From positions 8,500-19,694 of the forward strand of contig JAESUV010000035.1 of NCBI GenBank assembly GCA_016762975.1: a DNA stretch of 11,195 nt, written 5' to 3'. Below are positions 1 through 6,345 of the stretch, in pieces; within the stretch, counting starts at the first letter, position 1, and every line of letters begins with the position of its first letter. This DNA comes from Gammaproteobacteria bacterium. GTDB lineage: Bacteria > Pseudomonadota > Gammaproteobacteria > Pseudomonadales > Pseudohongiellaceae. The translations under genes were made by a program, and so were the position numbers. A model generated the notes under the pieces. The model was not told where the DNA came from. It worked only from the letters and a program-made list of their open reading frames with translations, and did no database searches.

Positions 1-1019
1 GCTTCGGATTTCGCCATTGCATCCTGCACCCTTGCGCCACGCAATATGTTCACCATGCCATAGTTACCTTCGTGGCAAGCATACTCATAGAGTAAACCTG
101 CAACTTTAGTCATCGGCACGATAGCCGTGAATTTGTCGGTATAAGTTGATGGGTCATCGACGGTGAATTCGTAATCTACTGTATAAGGACCTCGGCGCGT
201 AAAGCGCTCTGTAAGCACTTTGTCTAGCGAGGTTCCAGCCTGGCCAAAACTCGAAGCCATGCCATTGAAGTTTCGCGTCTCAACTACGAGTGTATCGCCA
301 TCCCAATAGCCGCGTGAATCACCCATCCAGAGTCGCACCTCGTCGTTAAGTGAGCCCATATCACTAGGCGCGTCGACAATTGGGACGACGCGCGCATCGT
401 GAATCATCTCTGTCAGGATGACTGCCGTGTCTTTCGTCTGAAAGATTTGCACATTGTTGTTGTATAGGCTTGGTATAAAGGGAGGCCCCGCATTGAAACC
501 AATCAGACAGCGCTCTGAAAGCCCGCGATCCTCAGGACCATCCGTGCCAATACCGCCGGCTGAGATTCGCACCGGACGCAATTCGCCAGTGGTATCCCCG
601 CCATAGACTCCCTGACTGGCTATCGCACCTTCTTTAAGGGCTGGAAGCTTTCCATTAGTAGGATAGACAATATGTGAGGTACGCACGTCACCGCCAATAC
701 CGGCATTCTCAACCCAGAAATCATTGTAGGAGCCATCTACTCCTTCGACAGCTATTGCACCATCATTCGAGGCATCTCTTGCCGCTCGCTGCTCGGCAAT
801 TTCTCTGACTTCCTCAGGTGTAAGGAACTGACGATCGCCGTAACGAGATGGACGCTGCATAGGCGTGTTAGAAGAAAAATTCCAAACCCCCTGTAGATCA
901 GGCTGGCCCCACTCTGTGCGTGGAGCAACATAGTCATCGGCCGCGAAGGCGATGCTAGAAAATGCACAGCCAATGGCCAGTGCTGCGATAGTTGGGAACG
1001 CCTTTATTGCTTTTTTCAT
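1..1019 (-). CDS. Secreted protein of a conserved uncharacterised family (C-terminus cut by window edge)
   Basis: The minus-strand frame from ATG at 1017-1019 stays open to the left edge (339 codons plus two bases), so the C-terminus is missing. Residues 1-26 form a Sec signal peptide (Lys-rich start, hydrophobic core, cleavage after AFA). The mature part starts with WGQPDLQGVWNF (37-48) and carries DRQFLTPEE (62-70), RGLSERCL (165-172), VILTEMIHDARVVPI (200-214), WMGDSRGYWDGDTLVVETRN (231-250) and YEYACHEGNYGM (311-322). I know these motifs from a widespread family of exported proteins in Gammaproteobacteria and Acidobacteria that has no assigned function. Cys171 and Cys315 lie in conserved motifs and could form a disulfide; this is inference. 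The nuclease-like gene lies 116 bp upstream on the same strand, so read-through co-transcription is possible. Only a weak GGGG ribosome-binding site precedes the start. I assign no enzymatic activity. Confidence 0.88.
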   Translation of the reverse strand, partial: MKKAIKAFPTIAALAIGCAFSSIAFAADDYVAPRTEWGQPDLQGVWNFSSNTPMQRPSRYGDRQFLTPEEVREIAEQRAARDASNDGAIAVEGVDGSYNDFWVENAGIGGDVRTSHIVYPTNGKLPALKEGAIASQGVYGGDTTGELRPVRISAGGIGTDGPEDRGLSERCLIGFNAGPPFIPSLYNNNVQIFQTKDTAVILTEMIHDARVVPIVDAPSDMGSLNDEVRLWMGDSRGYWDGDTLVVETRNFNGMASSFGQAGTSLDKVLTERFTRRGPYTVDYEFTVDDPSTYTDKFTAIVPMTKVAGLLYEYACHEGNYGMVNILRGARVQDAMAKSE

Positions 1020-1058
1020 GAGTAGCCCCGCGAATAACTTGATCAGAATGGCTGAAAG

Positions 1059-1118
1059 GTAGCTTATTCACCCTGTCAGCACAATTGATAAATAGCGACA
1101 AATTGTAGCTTATTCCCC
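1059..1118. repeat. Direct repeat GTAGCTTATTC upstream of the secreted-protein gene
   Basis: The plus-strand word GTAGCTTATTC occurs at 1059-1069 and 1105-1115, 46 bp apart, and CC follows one base later in both. A third copy of the core GTAGCTTAT, followed by CC, lies at 2081-2089 in the next intergenic region. The copies at 1105 and 2081 sit 86 and 88 bp upstream of the start codons of the two minus-strand genes. This could be an operator or activator site or part of the promoters. The word was not seen inside the coding regions when reading by eye. Function is inferred. Confidence 0.45.
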
Positions 1119-1130
1119 GTACCAAGCTAC
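1105..1130 (-). terminator. Stem-loop just after the nuclease-like gene (possible weak terminator or palindromic operator)
   Basis: GTAGCTT at 1105-1111 and AAGCTAC at 1124-1130 form a perfect 7-bp inverted repeat around a 12-base loop. On the minus strand it begins 6 bases after the nuclease-like stop codon and is followed by AATTTG rather than a real U tract, so as an intrinsic terminator it is weak. One arm is also a copy of the GTAGCTTATTC direct repeat, so it may instead be a regulator binding site. Confidence 0.3.
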
Positions 1131-1135
1131 TTAAT

Positions 1136-1993
1136 CTAAGAACAACCTAGCTCACTTAAGAGCTGTGCAGATAACACAGGATTGCGCTCGGGAAACAAGT
1201 CCAGACCACTCATCAATTCGATCTGACCAAGATCCGCCTGGTGTTCACAAAAGCGCTCTGCCTGAGAAATATCGTGCGTAAAGACGAACGCCGCAATGCC
1301 ACTGTCCGCGACAACTACTTTGAAATAAGCAGCTGGATTTAGGTTCGTGTTATTCATGACAGTGCTTAGCAGCCCATCAATCAGATAGAGAGGGCCACTG
1401 ATTACACCCAAGGAATTCTCTTCGCTAACTATTTGATTCAGAGTCTGTTCGAGTTGCAACCAAGCTCCACGCCTTAGTGGCGTAGGCATCGATACCATAT
1501 TGCTGAGATTGTTTAATTCTCTCCAATAAGGCGCCTTCGCGAAGCTAGTCATCGGTGCGAGCCGGACGCGCTCCTCAACATTAGCAAGTGACTCATTGAA
1601 ACCGCCGTAAGGACTCCCAGCACCGCTGATTTCCGCGAGTGAAAACCCTAAGGCTTCGGCTTCGGCTAGCTCTCCAATACCGGATAGACGCACTAGCTCA
1701 TCAGGCTGCCAGAAACGAGGTAATAAGGACGCAACACCTATCGCCTCCTTGGTCAATCGGTAGGCGACCCAGTCTGCCATGCCGGTGTCACCATTCAGGC
1801 CGGCGGCGTAGAGATTGTGCACAACCACATTCGCTCGCGTTGCAGAAAGGCTGGAGGAATAACTAGGGCAGATTCCCTGACAATGAGCAATAGCAACGCT
1901 TTGGGCATGCAGTACCGGCGAAAAAAACAATGTGCATACCGCACCCACGAGCAGCACTACCTTAGAAAGCTTATTTGTGATGATTAGTCGCAT
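1136..1993 (-). CDS. Secreted DNA/RNA non-specific endonuclease homologue, probably catalytically inactive
   Basis: This 285-residue protein begins with a Sec signal peptide (1-30, cleavage after LHA). The mature part follows the Serratia marcescens nuclease (NUC family, beta-beta-alpha-metal fold) along its length: CQGICP (38-43) matches the N-terminal disulfide loop, ADWVAYRLTK (73-82) matches ANWVAYHITK, LNNLSN (160-165) matches LNYLSN, GAWLQLE (176-182) matches GAWARLE, ISGPLY (198-203) matches VTGPLY, and FC (248-249) plus the C-terminal ELGC match the second disulfide. The catalytic DRGH motif reads ERVR (141-144), so the general-base His89 of Serratia is Arg144; the Mg ligand Asn119 is Arg174. 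Counterparts of Arg57 (Arg93, plausible), Arg87 (Arg142) and Glu127 (Glu182) remain. The frame is intact, so this looks like a maintained pseudoenzyme, perhaps a nucleic-acid-binding or structural secreted protein, not a decayed gene. Loss of activity is inferred from family knowledge. The ribosome-binding site is weak. Confidence 0.85.
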   Translation of the reverse strand: MRLIITNKLSKVVLLVGAVCTLFFSPVLHAQSVAIAHCQGICPSYSSSLSATRANVVVHNLYAAGLNGDTGMADWVAYRLTKEAIGVASLLPRFWQPDELVRLSGIGELAEAEALGFSLAEISGAGSPYGGFNESLANVEERVRLAPMTSFAKAPYWRELNNLSNMVSMPTPLRRGAWLQLEQTLNQIVSEENSLGVISGPLYLIDGLLSTVMNNTNLNPAAYFKVVVADSGIAAFVFTHDISQAERFCEHQADLGQIELMSGLDLFPERNPVLSAQLLSELGCS

Positions 1994-2129
1994 TGCTTAG
2001 CGTCTCATTTAATTTGTTAAAGACTCAATCCTCAAGAATAACACTTCCTAATTGTTATTGATCTCTTCTAGCGATTTAGCGTAGCTTATCCTTCCTCAGG
2101 CAGAACCAACGCCTACCAAGGAGTTTTTA
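1994..2129. promoter_or_regulatory. Divergent intergenic region between nuclease-like and aminopeptidase genes
   Basis: These 136 bp separate two divergently transcribed starts and must hold both promoters. The region is AT-rich. It contains the third copy of the GTAGCTTAT word (2081-2089), 88 bp before the nuclease-like start codon and 41 bp before the aminopeptidase start codon, so one site could affect both genes. I see no convincing pair of -35 and -10 boxes; TTGATC at 2058-2063 with TAGCTT at 2082-2087 (18-bp spacer) is a weak candidate for the plus-strand gene. Confidence 0.4.
2118..2123 (+). promoter_or_regulatory. Ribosome-binding site of the M1 aminopeptidase
   Basis: AAGGAG lies 6 bases before the ATG at 2130. 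This strong Shine-Dalgarno match fixes the start, which in turn gives a complete lipoprotein signal peptide. Confidence 0.85.
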
Positions 2130-4808
2130 ATGCACCGAACTACCACGCTGCTCGCAATTTTTTCAACGTTACTTCTTGTCGCTTGTAGTGAGCAATCAGC
2201 TACACCAGTCATGAACACTAGCATCGACAACTACCCGATTCGCCCCGCCCTCGATCAACTTAGCCAAGAGGAGGCGATAGCACGCAAGGCGCGTGTTTCC
2301 GACATTTCGTACGTCTTAGACATAGACCTGGTCAGCTTCAGCGATTCTTATCAGGGCAGCGTAACCGCGAACTTCACTCTTACCGACAACGACAAGTCAC
2401 TTGCTATCGACTTCACCGGTGGCAGTGTGAATGGCGTCGTCGTGAACGGCGAGGTGCTAGACCCTAACTACAACGGCTACTTCGTGACCCTGCTGCCTTC
2501 GTCCTTAATAGCCGGCCGCAATGAAGTGCTGATCGAGTATTCTCACCCTTTTGATCAAGACGGTACCGGCCTGCATCGCTTCGTCGACCCAGAAGATAAT
2601 CGCACCTATCTGTATACCTATCTCTGGCCCTATTACTCGAATCGCCTGTTCCCGAATTTCGATCAACCGAACCTAAAAGCAACCTATGAGCTTACTGTTC
2701 GCGCCGCGGCAGACTGGCAAGTAGTCTCCTCTACGACCGAGGATGCAGTCGTGACAGACGGCGATACTAGAATCTGGCATTTCCCGCAGTCGGAAAAATT
2801 TTCCAGCTATATCTTCTCGCTGCACGCCGGCCCCTACCATATCTGGGAAGACATGGCCGGCGACGTGCCAATTAGACTCATGGCGCGACAGTCACTGCGC
2901 GAATACGTCGCGGTTGAAGAATGGATGGCATACACCAAATCAGGCTTAGCGCATTACCGTGACTACTTCGACATTCCCTATCCCTTTGCGAAGTACGACC
3001 AGATCATCGTTCCCGATTTTTTGATCGGAGCGATGGAGAATGTAGCCGCCGTGACCTTTTCGGAAAGCTATGTCGACCGCGGCGCATCCAATCGATTCAA
3101 CAGTCAGCGCCGCGCCGGAACGATCCTGCACGAGATGGCGCATATGTGGTTCGGAGATCTCGTCACGATGAACTGGTGGAACGGCTTGTGGTTGAACGAG
3201 AGCTTCGCGACGCTTATGTCTTCTATCGCCGTGTCGGAGGCGACAGAGTTCGATGATCTATGGCATGACTTTTATCTGTCTGAGAACTTGACTGCGATCT
3301 CCGCCGACAACGCCGTGTCTACACATCCAATCGAGGTACCGGTAGTGAGCACGAATGAGTTCTTCAATGTCTTCGATGCCATCACCTACGACAAAGGCGC
3401 ATCTGTTTTAAACCAATTGTCCCACTATATAGGGCGCGAGGATTTTCGCTTGGGGGTTTCAAGTTATCTGAAGGAGCACTCCTGGGAGAACACCGAACTC
3501 GACGATTTCATGAGCTCGCTCTCCGGGCAGTCTGGCATAGACTTAGATCCATGGGCGCGGGATTGGATGTATCAGGCGGGAGTGAATACTATCGAGGCGC
3601 GCTTTAGCTGCGATGCCAACGGTATAAGCAGCTTCTCCATCCTGCAGACCGTTCCAGATGATCATCCAACACTAAGAGATCAGCGCGTGCAGCTAGGGCT
3701 ATTTACCACGGCTGCCGACGGCTCCATTGAGCTCAACAGCGCTATTCCGATAGAAATATTCGGCGCTGAAACTCAGGTTCCCGAAGCCCTGGGCCTCGCC
3801 TGCCCAGATCTAGCATTGCCGAACTATGAGGGCTGGGGATATACCGACGTGAGTCTCGATGAAGTCAGCATGGCTACCATCATCAACGATAGCGCTCTAG
3901 AACGAATCGACGATCCGCTTATGCGCTCCATGATCTGGACCGCGCTGTTCGATGCGCCGCGCAGCACCCAGATGGAAAATTCCACCTTGCTAGAGACTTT
4001 GATAGCCTCGCTGCCGCTGGAAGACAATGACCGAATCATTCGCCAAACCATGGCCGCATTGGTAGGCAACTTGAATTTATTAGAGAGGCTAGGCGGCGAA
4101 TACGCGAGCGAACTCGCCGAGTACGGTCCGCAGGCCGAACAACAGCTCTGGCAACTAATCAGCGAAGGAGTTACTGGTGCAAGCGACAGTCAATCTCTTA
4201 GCACACTAAACCTCAGACTATCGCGCTATATCGGCCTTGCTCGTAGCAATGAAGCGCTGGGAAATCTTGCAAGCTTATTGGAGGGCGGCACAGGGATTTC
4301 CGGGCTGAGCCTAGGACAGAATCAACGCTGGACTATCATTCAGAGATTTACCGCTAGAGACTACGATAACGCGCGCGAGCTGTTGGCGTCTGAGCGCCAG
4401 CGTGATCCATCCGATGCTGGCAGGCGTTCAGCGATCGCTGCGGAGGCCGCACTACCCGACCTGAACATCAAACAGGAATGGGTAGCTCGAATACTCGACA
4501 CCGAGAATCCGTTGCCACTCTCAAATCTGCGCGCAGCCATGGGGTCGATTTTCCCGACGGGGCAAGAAGAATTGCAGCTGGCCTTGCTTCCACAATTGAC
4601 GAGCAATCTGCCGGAGCTAGCCGCAAATCGTGACAACTATTACCAGCAGACCTATGGGCGTGACTTGTTCTCAGGTATCTGCGAACAGCGGGGCCTGGAA
4701 ATTCTGAGTGCATCGATTAGTGACAGTGATGCGATTGGTACTACGCTATATCGCTTCATGAGCGAAAACGAACAAAGCGCGTCAGAATGTATTGAGATGA
4801 AAAACTAA
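2130..4808 (+). CDS. pepN: M1 family zinc aminopeptidase (aminopeptidase N type), lipoprotein
   Basis: This 892-residue metallopeptidase should remove N-terminal amino acids from peptides. It has a lipoprotein signal peptide with lipobox LVAC, the lipidated Cys at 19 and Ser at 20, which favours outer-membrane sorting, so it would act on peptides in the periplasm or at the surface. The N-terminal beta domain covers about 45-250 and includes FDQPNLKATYEL (177-188), typical of the family. GAMEN (300-304) binds the substrate N-terminus. The zinc site is HEMAH (334-338) with Glu357 in LNES, exactly 18 residues later, and Tyr420 in AITYDKGASVL is the expected transition-state Tyr. The helical ERAP1-like C-terminal domain spans roughly 570-890. 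Length is normal for the family (E. coli PepN is about 870), and nothing is truncated. Cytosolic PepN lacks a lipobox, so this is a membrane-anchored relative. It is followed by a hydrolase on the same strand with no terminator between them, so the two may be co-transcribed to degrade external peptides or esters. Confidence 0.95.
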   Translation: MHRTTTLLAIFSTLLLVACSEQSATPVMNTSIDNYPIRPALDQLSQEEAIARKARVSDISYVLDIDLVSFSDSYQGSVTANFTLTDNDKSLAIDFTGGSVNGVVVNGEVLDPNYNGYFVTLLPSSLIAGRNEVLIEYSHPFDQDGTGLHRFVDPEDNRTYLYTYLWPYYSNRLFPNFDQPNLKATYELTVRAAADWQVVSSTTEDAVVTDGDTRIWHFPQSEKFSSYIFSLHAGPYHIWEDMAGDVPIRLMARQSLREYVAVEEWMAYTKSGLAHYRDYFDIPYPFAKYDQIIVPDFLIGAMENVAAVTFSESYVDRGASNRFNSQRRAGTILHEMAHMWFGDLVTMNWWNGLWLNESFATLMSSIAVSEATEFDDLWHDFYLSENLTAISADNAVSTHPIEVPVVSTNEFFNVFDAITYDKGASVLNQLSHYIGREDFRLGVSSYLKEHSWENTELDDFMSSLSGQSGIDLDPWARDWMYQAGVNTIEARFSCDANGISSFSILQTVPDDHPTLRDQRVQLGLFTTAADGSIELNSAIPIEIFGAETQVPEALGLACPDLALPNYEGWGYTDVSLDEVSMATIINDSALERIDDPLMRSMIWTALFDAPRSTQMENSTLLETLIASLPLEDNDRIIRQTMAALVGNLNLLERLGGEYASELAEYGPQAEQQLWQLISEGVTGASDSQSLSTLNLRLSRYIGLARSNEALGNLASLLEGGTGISGLSLGQNQRWTIIQRFTARDYDNARELLASERQRDPSDAGRRSAIAAEAALPDLNIKQEWVARILDTENPLPLSNLRAAMGSIFPTGQEELQLALLPQLTSNLPELAANRDNYYQQTYGRDLFSGICEQRGLEILSASISDSDAIGTTLYRFMSENEQSASECIEMKN

Positions 4809-4861
4809 AGCAGGACATAGACGAGCTTTAAGGGACCATGAAAGAATCACGAATGCATGCT

Positions 4862-4899
4862 AATCACAAACACCATCAATAATCACAAACACAATCAAT
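4862..4899 (+). repeat. Tandem 19-bp repeat in the hydrolase leader
   Basis: AATCACAAACACCATCAAT (4862-4880) is directly followed by a second copy with one difference (4881-4899, A for C at unit position 13). The array ends one base before the AAGGGG ribosome-binding site. It is rich in C and A and poor in G, so the mRNA here should be unstructured. That could help ribosome loading, or the array could be a replication-slippage product whose copy number varies. A more degenerate AATCACGAAT lies just upstream, from 4846. Confidence 0.8.
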
Positions 4900-4900
4900 C

Positions 4901-4906
4901 AAGGGG
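4901..4906 (+). promoter_or_regulatory. Ribosome-binding site deciding the hydrolase start
   Basis: AAGGGG lies 7 bases before the ATG at 4914. It supports that start over the in-frame ATG at 4857, which has no good Shine-Dalgarno sequence and would place a repeat-encoded 19-residue polar extension before the signal peptide. Confidence 0.7.
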
Positions 4907-4913
4907 CCGTATC

Positions 4914-6185
4914 ATGCCTGCACTACTGCGCAGAACCGTACTTACACTCAGCATTTTGCTTAGCTGCCTGTTATTCAATTTTTCCTTTGCCGCGGAAATT
5001 CCAACCGGCAAAGCAGAAGACGTTGGCATGTCTTCAGAACGACTCCTACGAATCAACACAGCCATGCAGCGACATATCGATGCCGGTGATATTCAAGGAG
5101 CCGTAACCATGGTCGCAAGGCGCGGCAAGCTAGTGCACTTTGAGACTCATGGATTGATGGATGTAGATGCCGATCGCCCAATGCAGGAAGACTCTTTGTT
5201 TATCATGATGAGTTCTACCAAACCGCTTCTCGGCGTGGCCGCCATGATGATGATCGAAGAGGGACTGATCCGGCCCGAAGATCCTGTCTCCAAATACATA
5301 CCCGAATTTGCTGACATGCAGGTAGCGGTTCTCAAGGATTCAATCGATGAGAACATCAGCCCGTATTCTGTCAATTCTGAGAACGTACCGGAACACCGAC
5401 TGGTGCCCGCACAGCGCGACATCACCATCCATGACCTACTCACCCATACGTCCGGCCTAGCCAGCGGCGGCCTGGGCACTGCGATATCTGATCGCCCAGT
5501 GCGCGATGGCGACTCAACCCTCGCCAGCATCATTCCACAGTACGGCTCTTATGCCTTAGATTTTCAACCTGGCGCGCGCTGGACTTACAGTCCTGGTGTT
5601 GGATTAGACGTGGTTTCGCACATCATTGAGATCGTTTCCGGCATGCCCTTCGACGAATTTATCGACGAGCGAATCTTGCAGCCACTCGGTATGGATAACA
5701 CCTACTTCAATGTGCCCGCCGAATATGCAAACAGGCGCGTCAATATTGTAGATCGCGACATGTCGCGCTTCTTGGACCGACCCCCGACGAATTATTTTTC
5801 TGCCTCAGGCGGCCTAACTAGCAGCGCCGAAGACTATCTGCGTTTTGAGCAAATGCTGCTCAATGGCGGAGAGTTATTCGGCAATCGTTTACTAAGCCCC
5901 CGCTCAGTGCGAATGATGTCCAGCAATCAGATCGGTGGCCTGTACAAGAGTTTCTCACGCCAGCAGGAAGGCATGGGCTTTGGATACACTGTATCTGTAA
6001 CCTTAGATCCGATTACCTCGAATGCGCGTCGCAGTGCTGGCGCCTTCGGCTGGGGCGGTGCCTTTGGTACTCGGTCCTGGACCGATCCGGAAGAGGAATT
6101 GACTGCAGTAATAATGTTGCAGCAGCCTTACGGGCCCGCGCAGTACGACTTTGAAAATGCAGTCCAGCAGGCAATTATTGATTAG
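4914..6185 (+). CDS. Secreted serine hydrolase, beta-lactamase (class C / family VIII esterase) fold
   Basis: With the start at 4914 the protein has 423 residues; the frame is open back to ATG 4857, which would add 19. Residues 1-26 are a Sec signal peptide (ALLRR, hydrophobic core, FSFA). The rest is a PF00144-type beta-lactamase fold with the nucleophile in SSTK (Ser100 to Lys103 as SxxK, after FIMM). HDLLTHTSGLASG (173-185) is the usual family signature. The second motif reads YSPG (225-228) where class C enzymes have YxN, and the third is GWGGAFGT (379-386) in place of KTG. These changes are common in family VIII esterases and D-aminopeptidase-like members, so esterase or amidase activity is likelier than antibiotic resistance. 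The substrate cannot be read from sequence. It lies 105 bp after the aminopeptidase gene with no clear terminator between them, so one transcript is plausible. Confidence 0.9.
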   Translation: MPALLRRTVLTLSILLSCLLFNFSFAAEIPTGKAEDVGMSSERLLRINTAMQRHIDAGDIQGAVTMVARRGKLVHFETHGLMDVDADRPMQEDSLFIMMSSTKPLLGVAAMMMIEEGLIRPEDPVSKYIPEFADMQVAVLKDSIDENISPYSVNSENVPEHRLVPAQRDITIHDLLTHTSGLASGGLGTAISDRPVRDGDSTLASIIPQYGSYALDFQPGARWTYSPGVGLDVVSHIIEIVSGMPFDEFIDERILQPLGMDNTYFNVPAEYANRRVNIVDRDMSRFLDRPPTNYFSASGGLTSSAEDYLRFEQMLLNGGELFGNRLLSPRSVRMMSSNQIGGLYKSFSRQQEGMGFGYTVSVTLDPITSNARRSAGAFGWGGAFGTRSWTDPEEELTAVIMLQQPYGPAQYDFENAVQQAIID

Positions 6186-6193
6186 GAATATCC

Positions 6194-6243
6194 AGCCTAA
6201 TGCGGCGGCCGATGAATAAATTCTAATCGCTTGCCGCTAGGCT
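6194..6243. terminator. Bulged hairpin between convergent genes, possible bidirectional terminator
   Basis: AGCCTA (6194-6199) and GCGGC (6202-6206) pair with GCCGC (6233-6237) and TAGGCT (6238-6243), giving 11 base pairs with a 2-base bulge. The 26-base loop can itself fold weakly. It starts 9 bases after the hydrolase stop codon, where a terminator is expected, and the large gene converges on it from the right. Neither side has a U tract, so intrinsic termination is uncertain. The rest of the 160-bp gap (6186-6345) holds only an A/T tract at about 6269-6287 and a 6-bp inverted repeat (CTTAGT at 6305, ACTAAG at 6331). Confidence 0.4.
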
Positions 6244-6345
6244 GTTCAAGCACAAGATGCGAACCTGATTTTTCTAAAAAAAGAATAACAGGGGATGTTG
6301 AGAACTTAGTGAGCTATAAGCCAATAATCTACTAAGGTCCTCTTT

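Noticed and set aside
752..973. A 73-residue minus-strand frame
   Set aside because: It overlaps the longer secreted-protein frame, which has a signal peptide and conserved motifs in another minus-strand frame; it is a shadow.
1136..1993. Calling the nuclease-like gene a pseudogene
   Set aside because: The frame is complete, with signal peptide, conserved cysteines and normal family length; only catalytic positions differ, which fits a pseudoenzyme better.
4857..4913. ATG at 4857 as start of the serine hydrolase
   Set aside because: No good ribosome-binding site, and it would put a polar 19-residue, repeat-encoded stretch before an otherwise standard signal peptide. ATG 4914 has AAGGGG at the right spacing.
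5147..5533. A 128-residue minus-strand frame opposite the serine hydrolase
   Set aside because: Fully antisense to the SxxK and HTSG region of a clear enzyme; no motif or start signal of its own.
6269..6287. A/T tract as an intrinsic terminator for either convergent gene
   Set aside because: It has no adjacent GC-rich stem; the flanking CCTG/CAGG pairing is only 4 bp. The bulged hairpin at 6194-6243 is a better, still uncertain, candidate.
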